Positions 10,748-20,276 of a stretch of DNA of 64,000 nucleotides are shown one piece after another; the first letter of the stretch is position 1, and the number at the start of each line of letters is the position of its first letter. The position numbers and the translations under genes were made by a program. The notes under the pieces were generated by a model, which made no database searches, was not told where the DNA came from, and saw nothing but the letters and a program-made list of their open reading frames with translations. Origin of the DNA: Phytopythium helicoides (lineage: Eukaryota > Oomycota > Peronosporomycetes > Pythiales > Pythiaceae); contig JANFNE010000026.1 in the NCBI GenBank assembly GCA_024867545.1, positions 496,001 through 560,000 on the forward strand, in the 5' to 3' direction.

Positions 10748-11504
10748 GCTGGAGGCGATGCGTGCGAAATGCGAGAGAAGAGCTGAGTGGCGTCGGTGAG
10801 AAACCACAATGAGCGGGAGACTCAGATGTGGTGCAGGCAGTCCAGTGCCCCTCAGCATGCTCTGAAGTAACGACAGTCGTCATGGTTGAGGTGGCGGTGG
10901 CGCACGAGATTTGGATCAGTGGGTGGGTGAGGATGGCGTGGTGGGCAACGGTTTTCGTTCGGACTAGCCACCAGTGGCTGTGAATACCGGTACGTTCACG
11001 AGTGGATAACTACGTAAGCTCACCACTTGTCCTTTCTAGCATCTGTGCTTGAGTCCACCTAGGAGGTAGACGAGACTGGTTGCTCCAAAAAATGTCCCGG
11101 AGAACAACTCAACTCATCAAATGTCTTGTCTGAGCACAGTCTTGTCTGAAGGAACATCCAACAGGAGTCTGCTAGTGTCAGACAAGAGTGTGTTGGTTGG
11201 AGATGGGGCAAGAGCTCAGGCTCCCTTCATGTTCACTCGGGACACGATTTCTACATGTTCAGAACTGGTGCAACCCAGATCTTGCGCGAGCCAACTTTTT
11301 TTTTCTTTCGATATCTTGAGTGATTCACCCAAGCTCAACGATGCAACCAGTCGCCCAATGGGTTGCAATGGCAGATGCCTGCATGGCATTCTCACAGCGT
11401 CCTATGCTGTCGGTGGCAGGGTCCTCTCGTTCTGCGTGATGTTGTCATTCCCACACTTTCCCAACCACCACCTCAAGTGTTTCTGACGCTCGCTTCGACT
11501 CCCA
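10748..11504. promoter_or_regulatory. Shared upstream region of divergent GTPase copies 3 and 4
   Basis: 757 nt between start codons of divergently oriented genes at 10747 and 11505. Both promoters must lie here. It holds several short direct repeats of TTGTCTGA-like sequence around 11125-11185 but no confirmed element or gene. Confidence 0.4.
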
Positions 11505-12287
11505 ATGACCGAGTATCGGCTGTTCCTCGGCAACCCAGGCGTGGGCAAGAGTACGCTCGTCAACTGCATGCTTGGTCGCCAAGAGTTCCATTCTGGCCTG
11601 AGCTTCGGGACGGGGTTGACTTGTAACCTCCAGGAGTGCACCACACCTGATGGCATCGTGTACTTGGACACGCCGGGCCTGGCCGACGTCGAAATAAGGA
11701 AGAAAGCGGCAAGAGAGATTGAGAGAGCGCTGCGCAAGGAAGGTGTGTACAAGCTCTTCTTCGTCGCCACACTCACGAACGGTCGAGTGTCACCAGAAGA
11801 CATCACCACATTCAACCAAGTAATTCAGGCCATCGATGTACCGGACCTCAAGTTCTCTGTTGTTATCAACAACGTCAAGCCAAAGCAGTACAAGATGATC
11901 ACGGAGAACGAGGAGAACTTCAAGAAAATCGTCGCGGCGATCAACACCATGGACGTCAAGACGACTTCTATTACTCTGGTGCCAATGCTCGAAGCTCTCG
12001 ATGAGGAAGAGAACGCAGTCACTCCGCTGCCGCCCAAGTTTGTGAAATTTATGAACGAGGCGCTGATGGTCAGGATTCCAAGGGAGCAAGTGCGCGACAT
12101 TGACGTAGACTCGGACCGATACGCGAGGCAACTCGAAGAAATGATGACGATATTGAAGCGTCTCCTAGAGGATAACAACTCCCTCCAGGTCAAGATCCTA
12201 GAGCTCGAGATGCGTGAGCCGGGATTCCGCGAGAGTCTGGCGCGCACCTTCAACGCCCTCGTTCGAGGAGTGAATTCTTGGTTCTAG
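11505..12287 (+). CDS. AIG1/GIMAP-like P-loop GTPase, copy 4
   Basis: Intronless, 260 residues. The P-loop GNPGVGKST spans residues 9-17 and DTPGLAD follows. The conserved box reads KLFFVATLTNGRVSPED and the G4 position reads VINNVKPKQY. The C-terminal quarter is helical and charged (RQLEEMMTILKRLLEDNNS), suggesting a short coiled coil. There are no stops or frameshifts, and the ATG sits just before the P-loop. It is the most canonical copy in the cluster. It is followed on the same strand by a decayed Pro/Thr-rich gene, as is copy 1. Confidence 0.82.
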   Translation: MTEYRLFLGNPGVGKSTLVNCMLGRQEFHSGLSFGTGLTCNLQECTTPDGIVYLDTPGLADVEIRKKAAREIERALRKEGVYKLFFVATLTNGRVSPEDITTFNQVIQAIDVPDLKFSVVINNVKPKQYKMITENEENFKKIVAAINTMDVKTTSITLVPMLEALDEEENAVTPLPPKFVKFMNEALMVRIPREQVRDIDVDSDRYARQLEEMMTILKRLLEDNNSLQVKILELEMREPGFRESLARTFNALVRGVNSWF

Positions 12288-13140
12288 TTGTCCTTTTCAG
12301 TGAGTGATAGCGACACCAAGGCGCCTGTGGAGAGTTGTTGAACTTCAACATGCCGAGACCTCGTCAACATTGGTGGCAGTTCTCGCCTGGCGGCTCGCTT
12401 TATGGTTGGGGGTACCCGACCCGCTTGCACGGGGGCGTGGATCGATGCACGAACATGTAGACGTTCACACGCAATAAAAAATTGTACTGGACAACCGCAT
12501 GTGGAGGAATGATTGCTTTGCTTGCTGATGCTGAGTACGAAACTCTGAATGGTATCGTACATGGGCATCAGCATTTCAACTAGACGCAACAGTGGCGCAT
12601 GTAGTGCCTCTCCGACGCGATATCTCTCAGCGCTCAAAAAGTGCTCAATACTGAGCAAGCCGTTTGCTTGGATTTCCGCAAACTTTTGCAGTCTTGACAA
12701 TCGCGAAGAGGTGCTGCAAGACTTCGACTGCGCTCTGCGTCGACTTGAATCGCTGCAAAAACCCTCGCGTGAAGGGTAAGAACCTGACGACAAGTGTGAG
12801 ATCAGTCAATGAAATGGATCGCGATAGGGCTTCAAACTATGTCGGATCGAATGAGGACAGATAGACGGTCTATCGGTCTGTTGCTACTTTCGACTGCCAC
12901 ACACACCACCTCTGCTGCTGTTCGCAATGGCAGCACTACTGATCATTGTGATGACGTCCAGGATGCACTCGTCTGCTGTCTGGGCATATCGTCACCGCTC
13001 GCCACTTTCGCAACACGCCGCCACAGATGCCAACTCACAGGCACTCATTCAGCCAACTCCAATCAACACCGTCATTGTTCCTCCAAGCTGCCGTCCGACA
13101 TTGAGATTACACTGATCTCATGGTACCAACCAATATAATG
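12288..13140. other. Unassigned stretch downstream of GTPase copy 4
   Basis: A 169-codon minus-strand frame (12793-12284) and a 76-codon plus frame (12549-12779) are open here, but neither shows a recognisable motif and they overlap each other. Codons near 12920-13115 may belong to the 5' part of the Pro/Thr-rich relic that follows. No gene is called. Confidence 0.35.
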
Positions 13141-13760
13141 ACCTACGAGTAGTACGCCACTGGCCACTGAGCTCGTCGACGTCGTGCTCGTTGAGCTCGC
13201 GCCGCGAGAGATCAAGTCCAATTCGGCAGCCCCCGTCGAGCTGGAGCCACCAGACACAACCACGCGACCACCGTCGGCAACGTACAAGAACATCGATACG
13301 ACAATGGAGTCGGCAGAGACGCTTCGCTAACCCACTCGACAGCGTCACCGTGCCGGAGCTCGCGCAAGTCGCGCTTGACACGAACACACCGCCACTCGTC
13401 GTCCAGCTCGCGCCACTCGACACACGCGCCGAGGCGTCGGCAGTCGAAGAGCTTGCATCGCCAGACACCGACAAAGACCCGCCAGTATCGACAGACGCTG
13501 AGCTGCTCGCGCCGCCAGAAAAAAAGTCACATGTTGTCGACTCGCTTCCACCGCTCAGGGTGCTCACGCTGCCGCTCACGGAAGATCCACCCATGACCTC
13601 GATTTTGCCGGCAACTGACGACTTTGATGATCCGCTTCCTGTCCTCTCGACACGCCACAGTCACCGCTCGTCACAGTCATTTTGCAATTGGCTTTCTGCT
13701 CGCCGACAATTCATTGCCACTTGCCACTGCAACAGGGTCATCAATCGAGTCCACTATTTG
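13141..13760 (+). pseudogene. Decayed Pro/Thr-rich gene, copy B (paired with 5870-6426)
   Basis: Plus-strand reading gives Val/Pro/Thr/Ala/Asp-rich segments of similar design, such as ELVDVVLVELAPREI, ELAQVALDTNTPPLVVQLAP and VVDSLPPLRVLTLPL. The frame changes near 13325-13330, and an in-frame TAA follows ETLR. The stretch LTEDPPMTSILPATDDFDDPLP matches copy A on the opposite strand. Roughly 30-residue units suggest an internally repetitive protein. Function is not known, and the frameshift argues for a relic or unrecognised splicing. Confidence 0.4.
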
Positions 13761-13966
13761 CCGTCACATCGCGGACTACGCCCTGCGCGTTTCAAGCACT
13801 GAGAATCATTGCCAACTGTTCCAACATTACATTGCCGAACGATTCTCCATACAATGACGCGTCGTTGCCGACGCTCTAAATAATGCGAATACCGCCTTTC
13901 GTGCATCTCGTAACAACCACACCTCCCACACGCTCAGCTGTCTCAATCCACCTAACATCACCGCAG

Positions 13967-14342
13967 CACAAGGTTCCGTTCAACTACGATCGAGCTCACA
14001 TCGTCAAGGAGCATGTCGGGTATCCCGACCAGTGGGAGCCGAAGGCGACAACGCCCAATAATTATCTGGCACCAATACCGAAGTATATGCCATCTTTCCA
14101 CTTCAGTAGAGAGCACTATCATGGTAAGGAGAAAATGATTTGGCAGAACCGTACAACACCCTCCGCAGAGCTGTTCTCGTTGAAAAGGAGAAGTAGAGGT
14201 TAGAAAACTGCCTCCGAAGCTCATCTACATGTATCGACACCGTCAAAATGCGAGATGGACGCGCCGCTGCTGCTCTCGGAAGATCTGCTCGCTTCATGGA
14301 GTGCGCAGCACTCGCAGCAATGAGCAGCTCACTTCAACTTGA
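13967..14342 (+). CDS. Unknown two-exon gene fragment
   Basis: An exon-like block 13967-14123 begins after CCGCAG and ends before GTAAGG. It encodes HKVPFNYDRAHIVKEHVGYP and then DQWEPKATTPNNYLAPIPKY, an unusual non-repetitive composition that looks like true protein. A second block from 14199 (after GTAG) continues in phase as VRKLPPKLIYMYRHRQNARW and runs to a TGA at 14340-14342. No 5' exon with a good start was found, so this may be a fragment. The family is not recognised. Confidence 0.35.
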
Positions 14343-14459
14343 AGCAGACTTGAATGTTATCTGAAGGTTTAGCGAAGGTCGTTCTTCACCTTTGTAGCTT
14401 CTACACTTATTGTAATTAATTATTGTCAGAGGTTATAGTGTATATCATTTTATAAAACC

Positions 14460-15557
14460 ATGCATTTAACAAGGTTACGAGGAGCTTCAAGTCGGCTGAT
14501 GCATCAACAGCGGAACGGGCTCCGTCAGTTTCCAAGTCTCCGCGTAGCAAGCAGGTCAATCGAGTCCCCGCGTGGCGTCGCAATGGGCGAGCAGTTGTTC
14601 GCGAGTCCTATCAGCCAGCCATCGCGCGCTGGTGAGTCGCGGTGAAATAGAAATGGCCGCTCGCTGAAAATTGACACAAAATACGACAAACGCAGTGCAC
14701 TGGCTGATCAAGCTGCATGAGCACCCGATCGACTACAAGTACACGGACTCGGGCAAGGGCCAGTCGCGCACGCCCGAGTTTCTGGCCATGAGCCCCATCG
14801 GCAAGATCCCCGTGCTCAAGGACGGAGACTTTGTGCTCACTGAGAGGTGTGTTGGCGTCGTCAGAGGTCGAACGTCTCTGTTGGAGTCTTGCTGATGGAG
14901 GTGATACTACTGCACAGCCACGCCATCATGATCTACCTGGCGGACAAGCATGGGTGGGATCAATGGTGCCCCAAGGACCTCAAGATCCGCGCTCGCGTGC
15001 GTCACTGGTGGCTGCTTTGCATGTCATGAGGCCCAAAACCAACTGACAGCGAACTGTTCGACCGCAGATCAACGAGTACACGAACTGGCATCACCACTAC
15101 ACGCGCCGCAGCTCCGAGATCTTCTTCAACCAGCTCATGATCAACATCGGTCGCGGCAGTCGCGGTGCCGAGAACATGCTGAAGAAGAAGGACGAGGTCA
15201 TCAATGGCATCTTCAGCATCCTCGAGTTCTGGTTGCGTCACGGTAACTTGTACCTCGTGAGCGACACGCACCCGACCATTGCCGACCTGTCGTGCTACAA
15301 CGAGGTTGTGCAGCTGGAGGTGATGGGTCTGCTCGAGAACGTCGAGCGCGACTTCCCTCGCTGCGCCGCGTGGCTGAAGCGCATGAAGGTTAGAGATGGC
15401 TTGTTGATGTTGGAGGTTATGGCTTGTGATTCCCCCCTGATCCTGAAACGACTGACATTTCTTTCTCGGGCAACAGGAGGTGCCGCTCCACGACGAGATG
15501 CTGGCGCCCATGGTCAAGTTCTTCAAGAAGTTCAAGCTCGCGTCGTCCAAGCTGTGA
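14460..15557 (+). CDS. Glutathione S-transferase, theta-like, with N-terminal presequence (GST copy 2)
   Basis: Five exons: 14460-14631, 14696-14846, 14918-14996, 15068-15388 and 15477-15557, with introns of 64, 71, 71 and 88 nt, all GT-AG and in phase; 267 residues. A basic, nearly acid-free N terminus of about 41 residues (MHLTRLRGASSRLMHQQRNG onward) precedes MGEQLFASPISQPSRA, the point where the other GSTs start. This looks like a mitochondrial presequence, though an internal start at that Met would give a cytosolic form. The GSH domain shows MSPIGKIPVLKDGD and HAIMIYLADKHG; the helical domain has INEYTNWHHHYTRR and HPTIADLSCYNEVVQLE. The predicted role is glutathione conjugation or peroxide reduction. 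Confidence 0.88.
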
Positions 15558-15644
15558 TCTCTTGTGTCATGCCGCACGGTGCCCGTCCATCCGTCTGTCC
15601 CTACAGGCATCGCCGCTAAAAAATACACTCGCCCGTTGCGTTTC

Positions 15645-15679
15645 ATTGGTCCAATATTCATTTCCGCTCTTTCGATTGG
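15645..15679 (+). promoter_or_regulatory. CCAAT boxes and possible oomycete initiator upstream of mS34
   Basis: ATTGG at 15645-15649, CCAAT at 15651-15655 and ATTGG at 15675-15679 lie 60-95 nt before the mS34 start codon. Between them TTCATTTCCGCTCTTT loosely resembles the oomycete initiator element (GCTCATTYYNCAWTTT). The CCAAT boxes are seen directly; the initiator is a weak match. Confidence 0.4.
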
Positions 15680-15739
15680 CCAAAAACCCGCTCCCGGCGT
15701 TAGTGGCCCCGCCGCACTCGCCACTACCGATCGCGCAGC

Positions 15740-16087
15740 ATGTCGGCCGTCCGCAAGAGCCTGCGCAACGCCTTCGAGGTGCTGAGCCCCACGCGCCAGT
15801 ACGGGCTGGGCGCGCGTGTGACGCGTGGCATCTGGGCCAAGTACGCGGAGCCTTCGTTCTGGGAGGTGACGCGCGTGCGGCCGTCGGCGGACCTCAAGCA
15901 CGGCAAGGTCTACGGAAAGTTCACGTTCCGCGGTGCGTTCGCTGTGGTTGGGGGCTGCTGGGCTCTGGAAGGTTGGGCTGGGGGCTGATGGCTGGATGCG
16001 GTGGACCTGCGAGCAGGCAAGACGGACGGCAAGGAGAAGCGGATCAACGGCGTGCTCAAGAAGGACTGGTTCCTGGTCGAGAAGTAG
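15740..16087 (+). CDS. MRPS34: Mitochondrial small-subunit ribosomal protein mS34
   Basis: Two exons, 15740-15932 and 16017-16087, flank an 84-nt intron (GTGCGT...GAGCAG); 87 residues. PSFWEVTRVRPSADLKHGKV followed by YGKFTFRGKTDG and KKDWFLV corresponds to the conserved core of mS34 (in animals: a Trp/Arg-rich TRVRP, then LDHGKxWG.LTFKGKT and DWRLV). The animal protein is about 2.5 times longer; this short form keeps only the core plus a basic N terminus able to act in mitochondrial import. It should sit in the mitochondrial ribosome small subunit. The promoter lies in the 180 nt after the GST. Confidence 0.75.
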
Positions 16088-16625
16088 GTTTTGTGGCCGA
16101 GAGAGCTATGCCCGCGGGCGTAATTAGCAACAAGACGCGTGGGTGCCCGTGAAGATGAAGCTGGTGCTATGCTTGACGCTCTGGTGGACGTGGCGCTGCG
16201 CTCGAGAGGAGCGCGGCGACTCTTTTGACGTGCACGCAGGATCCCTACCATTGCGAGCGCTTTTTCATACCTTACAGACCCGTTTTCTAGCGTTCTGAAG
16301 CTCGGAGCGCCGCACCCGACTCGTCCTGCGTCTTCAGCACCTCGTGATTGCCCTGGAAGAGTGCGCAGCGGCCATCGACGCGCTCTAGCTATCACCTCCC
16401 GCCTGCATCCATCACCTCCTGCCACGCTTGTATAGTCCGTTCTTCCAGGCAACGCGCGTGAATCCGCCGCCTTCTCAAAATTCCCAAATCTAGCCGCACA
16501 TCCTCCGCAAATCACACAAGCAGCCAACGTTCTAGAAAGATACGCTGGTCGGCAGCCACGTGGCCGCATACTGAATCCAAGTCGCATATCCAGAAAGGCC
16601 ACCAAGCGGCAACTTGTCGAGCCCC
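16088..16625. other. Intergenic region between mS34 and the ER thioredoxin-like gene
   Basis: 538 nt with no supported gene. It contains the mS34 3' end and the promoter of the next gene. Long minus-strand frames here are GC-driven shadows. Confidence 0.5.
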
Positions 16626-18926
16626 ATGCGCCTGCTGCTGCTGCTGGCGCTCGCCCTCGCGCTACTGGCGCGCGCTACGCTCGCCCTGCAGGTGGTGACG
16701 TCGCTGGATGACGTGGCGGCCATTGAGCGCTCCTCGCGGCTGCACGCGCTCATCCTGGTGGCCGAGAAGCCCAAAGACGAGCAGGCCGATGACAATGAAG
16801 GCGACCTGGAGCCCGAGCAGTTCGCGGCCATGGCTGCGGCCGCGTACCCGGCGCTGCAGACGCTGGAGGACGAGCTCGCGGGGCTCGTGACGTTCTCCAT
16901 CGCCGACCTGTCGCCGCACAAGGCCGCCAAGTTCGCGGGCAAGTGGAATGTGCCGACGCTGCCCGCGCTCGTGCTGTACATGGACCCGCCCAAGGAGAAC
17001 CCGTACACGGGCACGAGCTACCGTGAGGCGCTCGTGGGCGACATCATGCTGATGGACAACGCGCGCAAGTTCAAGAAGGTCATCAAGGAGAGCGTGCCGA
17101 CCGAGTTTGTGCACAAGCTGCCGGCTGGAGCGACGCCGGACGCGATCGACGCGTACGTGGACAAGCACGGCAAGAACGGCGCGGTCGTGCTACTCGTGAG
17201 CAAGCAGAAGGACCCCTCGCACCTGTTCCACGGACTCGCGAACGAATTCCACGACCGACAGCTCTCGTTCGCATTTGTCCAGGTGGAAGATGACAGCGAA
17301 TTGCCGCCACACTTGAAGCTGGACAAGGTTCCGTCGTTGGTGGTGATCAAGTCGAAGAGCGAGCGCTACATCCAGGACAACGCCAGCAAGATGAGGAAGT
17401 TTGCTGATCTCAAGAACTTTGTAGAGCCTTTTGCTGGCGAGAAGAAGGATGACGTATCACAGAAGACGGCCTCTGGATCCTCCAAGGGAAGCATGATGCG
17501 ATCAATTGTCTTCCTCACGGAGGCAGATTTCGAGACTGAGGTGATCAAATCAGACGTCGTCTGGATTGTGGCATTTGTTACCCCAGAGGAAGAGGCTGCG
17601 CTCGACAAGAAGGTCTGGACCAAAACGTTTGGCGAGTTGCAGAAGAAGGCTGGTATCGTCGGCATTGCCGCAGTCAGCTGCGAGCGTGATGCTGCTCTTT
17701 GCGAGAAGTACGGAACTGGCATCCGTGTGTTCCCTCTCACTCTCAACGACCACTCTCGGCCAAAGCGCGCTGAAGTACTGGAGGAGGTGTTCCCGACGTT
17801 GGAGGCAGCAAAGGAGGTGGCGATTGCGTCGATCCCTGACGTAACTACTCCGATTGGCTCCAGCATTGAGCTCCAGGCGTTTGTCTCGAGTGCGATGGCG
17901 GAGCACACGATGCCCGTTCTCTTCTTTACATCTAAGGTCGAAACGCCAGCTCTGATCAAGTCCATGGCGATGTCGTTCCCAACTCAAAAGATGGAGGTTG
18001 CGGTACTTCGGGATGCAGACGCACAGCTCAAGGCCCAGTTCACCATCCGCCCGACCGAGAGTGCGAGCTTGCTGTGCTTGGTTCCTCCTGTTGGTGAGGT
18101 TGAAGAAATCGACAACACGGAGCCGTTCGGTGTCGCAAAGTACGACAAGAAGATCGCTGGTCCGTACAACTACCCGAACGTGATGCGTTTCCTCATGAAC
18201 GTGCTATCGGAGTTCCCCCACCCGCGTGATGACCTCGACATCGACGACATTGACGCTGACGAGGTGGCTGCCAGTGATGCTGCTTCCTCGACGTCGGTGC
18301 TGCCGTACGTGACGAAGGAATCAATGGAGTCGCTCTGCAGTGGCAACAAGATTTGCGCAATCGGGTTCTTTGAGGAACACATTGACACCTTAAATGACCC
18401 TGAATCTCCTTTGACCAAGTCGTGGACGGTGCTTGCTCGTGCTGCTGCGCTGAGCAAGCAGAACCGGGAGCCGTACCATTTCATGTGGGTGAACGGCAAG
18501 TGCCAGGGTGAGTTTGCTGACGCTTTTGGTGTCGGTCATTACCAGATGCCGACTGTGGTAGTATACTCTCCGGCAAAGCAGCGCTTCGCCACCAACGTTG
18601 GTTTGTTCAACGAGGACAACGTTAGTGCGTTCCTGAAGGGCGTTTTGTCGGGGAGAATTGGCACCGCGCCACTGGGCTCTGTCCCAGAGCTCAAGGACGA
18701 GTGCTCACTGGAAGATCTCAAGGATTCAGCAGATTCTGCTGTTGTCGATGCCGAAGAGGACGATGAGTCACTCGATGACCTGCTCAGTGAGATCATCACG
18801 GAGGAGCAGAAGCACCGTGACTTGCTGGACGAGGAGGCAGAGAAGGAGTCCAAGAAGTCCAAGAAGAAGAAGTCCAAGAAGAAGAAGTCCAAGAAGTCCA
18901 AGAAGAATGAGCGAGACGAGCTGTAG
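16626..18926 (+). CDS. ER-resident thioredoxin-like (PDI-like) protein with RDEL tail
   Basis: 766 residues, one exon. The start ATG 16626 gives a strong signal peptide (MRLLLLLALALALLARATLA). The C terminus is a Lys/Ser-rich tract of repeated SKKKK units ending NERDEL, an ER-retrieval signal of the KDEL/HDEL type. Between them are several thioredoxin-fold-like units: one at about 60-130 with KWNVPTLPALVLYM in the place of the usual cis-Pro strand, one at 170-270 (KVPSLVVIKS) and one at 565-690 containing CSGNKIC and the cis-Pro-like YQMPTVVVY. No CxxC active site is seen, so redox catalysis is doubtful and a chaperone or adaptor role in ER folding is more likely. The Lys tail is an unusual addition. 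Convergent with the LarE-like gene, 131 nt apart. Confidence 0.75.
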   Translation: MRLLLLLALALALLARATLALQVVTSLDDVAAIERSSRLHALILVAEKPKDEQADDNEGDLEPEQFAAMAAAAYPALQTLEDELAGLVTFSIADLSPHKAAKFAGKWNVPTLPALVLYMDPPKENPYTGTSYREALVGDIMLMDNARKFKKVIKESVPTEFVHKLPAGATPDAIDAYVDKHGKNGAVVLLVSKQKDPSHLFHGLANEFHDRQLSFAFVQVEDDSELPPHLKLDKVPSLVVIKSKSERYIQDNASKMRKFADLKNFVEPFAGEKKDDVSQKTASGSSKGSMMRSIVFLTEADFETEVIKSDVVWIVAFVTPEEEAALDKKVWTKTFGELQKKAGIVGIAAVSCERDAALCEKYGTGIRVFPLTLNDHSRPKRAEVLEEVFPTLEAAKEVAIASIPDVTTPIGSSIELQAFVSSAMAEHTMPVLFFTSKVETPALIKSMAMSFPTQKMEVAVLRDADAQLKAQFTIRPTESASLLCLVPPVGEVEEIDNTEPFGVAKYDKKIAGPYNYPNVMRFLMNVLSEFPHPRDDLDIDDIDADEVAASDAASSTSVLPYVTKESMESLCSGNKICAIGFFEEHIDTLNDPESPLTKSWTVLARAAALSKQNREPYHFMWVNGKCQGEFADAFGVGHYQMPTVVVYSPAKQRFATNVGLFNEDNVSAFLKGVLSGRIGTAPLGSVPELKDECSLEDLKDSADSAVVDAEEDDESLDDLLSEIITEEQKHRDLLDEEAEKESKKSKKKKSKKKKSKKSKKNERDEL

Positions 18927-19057
18927 ACACGGCTCTGAGAGCTATTTAGAAAGCGGAAGAGATTGGGCAGAGATCAGTCAAAGTCAGGCAGTAGGCTTGA
19001 GCACTGCTGTCGAGGCAACGTAGATGACAATGGATGTGGTTCGTGTCTAATGCTTTT

Positions 19058-20276
19058 CTAGGCAGTTGCAATAGCTGCTGTGTGCTCTACGACATCGGAG
19101 GGTGCTGTGTAGCCGCTCAAACTGCCGGTTCGAAATGCTCGGATTTCCACTGCGGTGAAACCTGCAAGAAACAACATGGGAGCATTAGTCCAGGATTGCA
19201 ATGGTTACCGTAGCTAAGAGTGGCGCACCGAGTCTGCACAGTTCCGCTTGGATTGTGTCCGCGTGCTCCATTGCGCCATCCAGCACCTCCCGATCGAGCT
19301 CTGACGCAGACAAAAGAGTAATTAGAGAATCGATGCGCACACCAGTACAAGCGTGCAAATCATCTGCTTACCGACAGCAGCGCGGTTGCCAGCCAGGAAG
19401 CGCACGCGCATGTTCATGTGCGGCTGGAGGCCAACGACTCGCCGGACAAACTCCTCAGATGCCTCAACGCGCTGCAGATGCATCTGAAACAAACCAAAAC
19501 TGTCAATACCTCCAGCGAAATGTGACGGTGGGTATTCTTACAAACCTGCGTGGCTTCGACTCCGAACTGCAGTCGCGATCGCAGGCATGGAGACGCAGCC
19601 GTGTTCCAGTTGGGGAGGCCCAAAAACTTGGCCAGCTCGCGCACCTCGGCCTTGGTCAGCCCGCCCAGCGGGCTCACGACTTTAAACTCCGTCGCTGCCA
19701 CGAGGCCTGCGAATGCCGAGCATTAGATTCAAGATCGCAGCAGCCTTAGACAGCGAGTGCGCCTGTGCACGCACCGACTCGCGTGGGGTCCTTCTGGTCG
19801 TCGGCGTTGGTTCCGTTGTAAATGACGGGACTCAGCGGTTCCTCCGTCGCGCGCAGCCCCTGGCGCTGCCACTGCCTCTTCATCTCATCGTGCGCAAAGG
19901 CCGCGACCTGGTTGATGGTCGCGTAGAGCGTCGTCTTGCAGTAGTAGCAGCTGCGGCCCTGGTTGGCCACGTATCCTTCCAGCGCAGCCTCGGTGGTCGG
20001 CGTCTCCCACAGCGCGATGCCCACGTGCTGCGCCACAGCACGCGCCTGCTCCAGCTGCGCACGTGGCAGCGCCGCCGACACGCCGAGACACGCGGCGCTG
20101 GAGCGCGGGAACGCGCGGTGCACGAGCGCGGCGGCCAGCGACGAGTCGACGCCGCCGGAGAACGCGACCAGGTTGTCCACGAGCGGCGCGGCGGCGGCTG
20201 CGCCCGCGTGGGAGCCGCGCGCGGCCACGAGCGCCAGCAGCTCGTCGACGCGTCGCGCCAGGCGTGCGGGGGCCAT
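19058..20276 (-). CDS. LarE-like ATP-dependent PP-loop sulfurtransferase
   Basis: Five exons (20276-19775, 19706-19546, 19483-19372, 19300-19229, 19161-19058) with introns of 68, 62, 71 and 67 nt, all GT-AG and in phase; 316 residues. The PP-loop SGGVDS is at residues 40-45. Further LarE landmarks are GRSCYYCKTTLY, NGTNADDQKDPTRVG, GGLTKAEVRELAKFLGLP, SPCLRSRLQFG (the Cys placed like the sacrificial Cys of bacterial LarE), LQRVEASEEFVRRV and RLGFTAVEIRAFRTGSL. In bacteria LarE transfers sulfur to build the nickel-pincer cofactor of lactate racemase and related enzymes; the eukaryotic role is not established. The last splice is chosen because GTGCGC at 19228 restores RLGF and the family C terminus, while a later GT gives an unrelated tail. 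Confidence 0.82.

Noticed and set aside
12284..12793. 169-codon minus-strand frame downstream of GTPase copy 4
   Set aside because: No motif, low plausibility of composition, and overlap with another open frame; kept only as an unassigned stretch.
15002..15901. 299-codon minus-strand frame over GST copy 2 and mS34
   Set aside because: It is antisense to two recognisable spliced genes and is Arg/His/Val-rich with no domain.
19162..19208. Alternative LarE splice using GT at 19208 giving the tail VSPQWKSEHFEPAV
   Set aside because: The donor at 19228 yields RLGFTAVEIRAFRTGSL, matching the family C terminus; the alternative does not.
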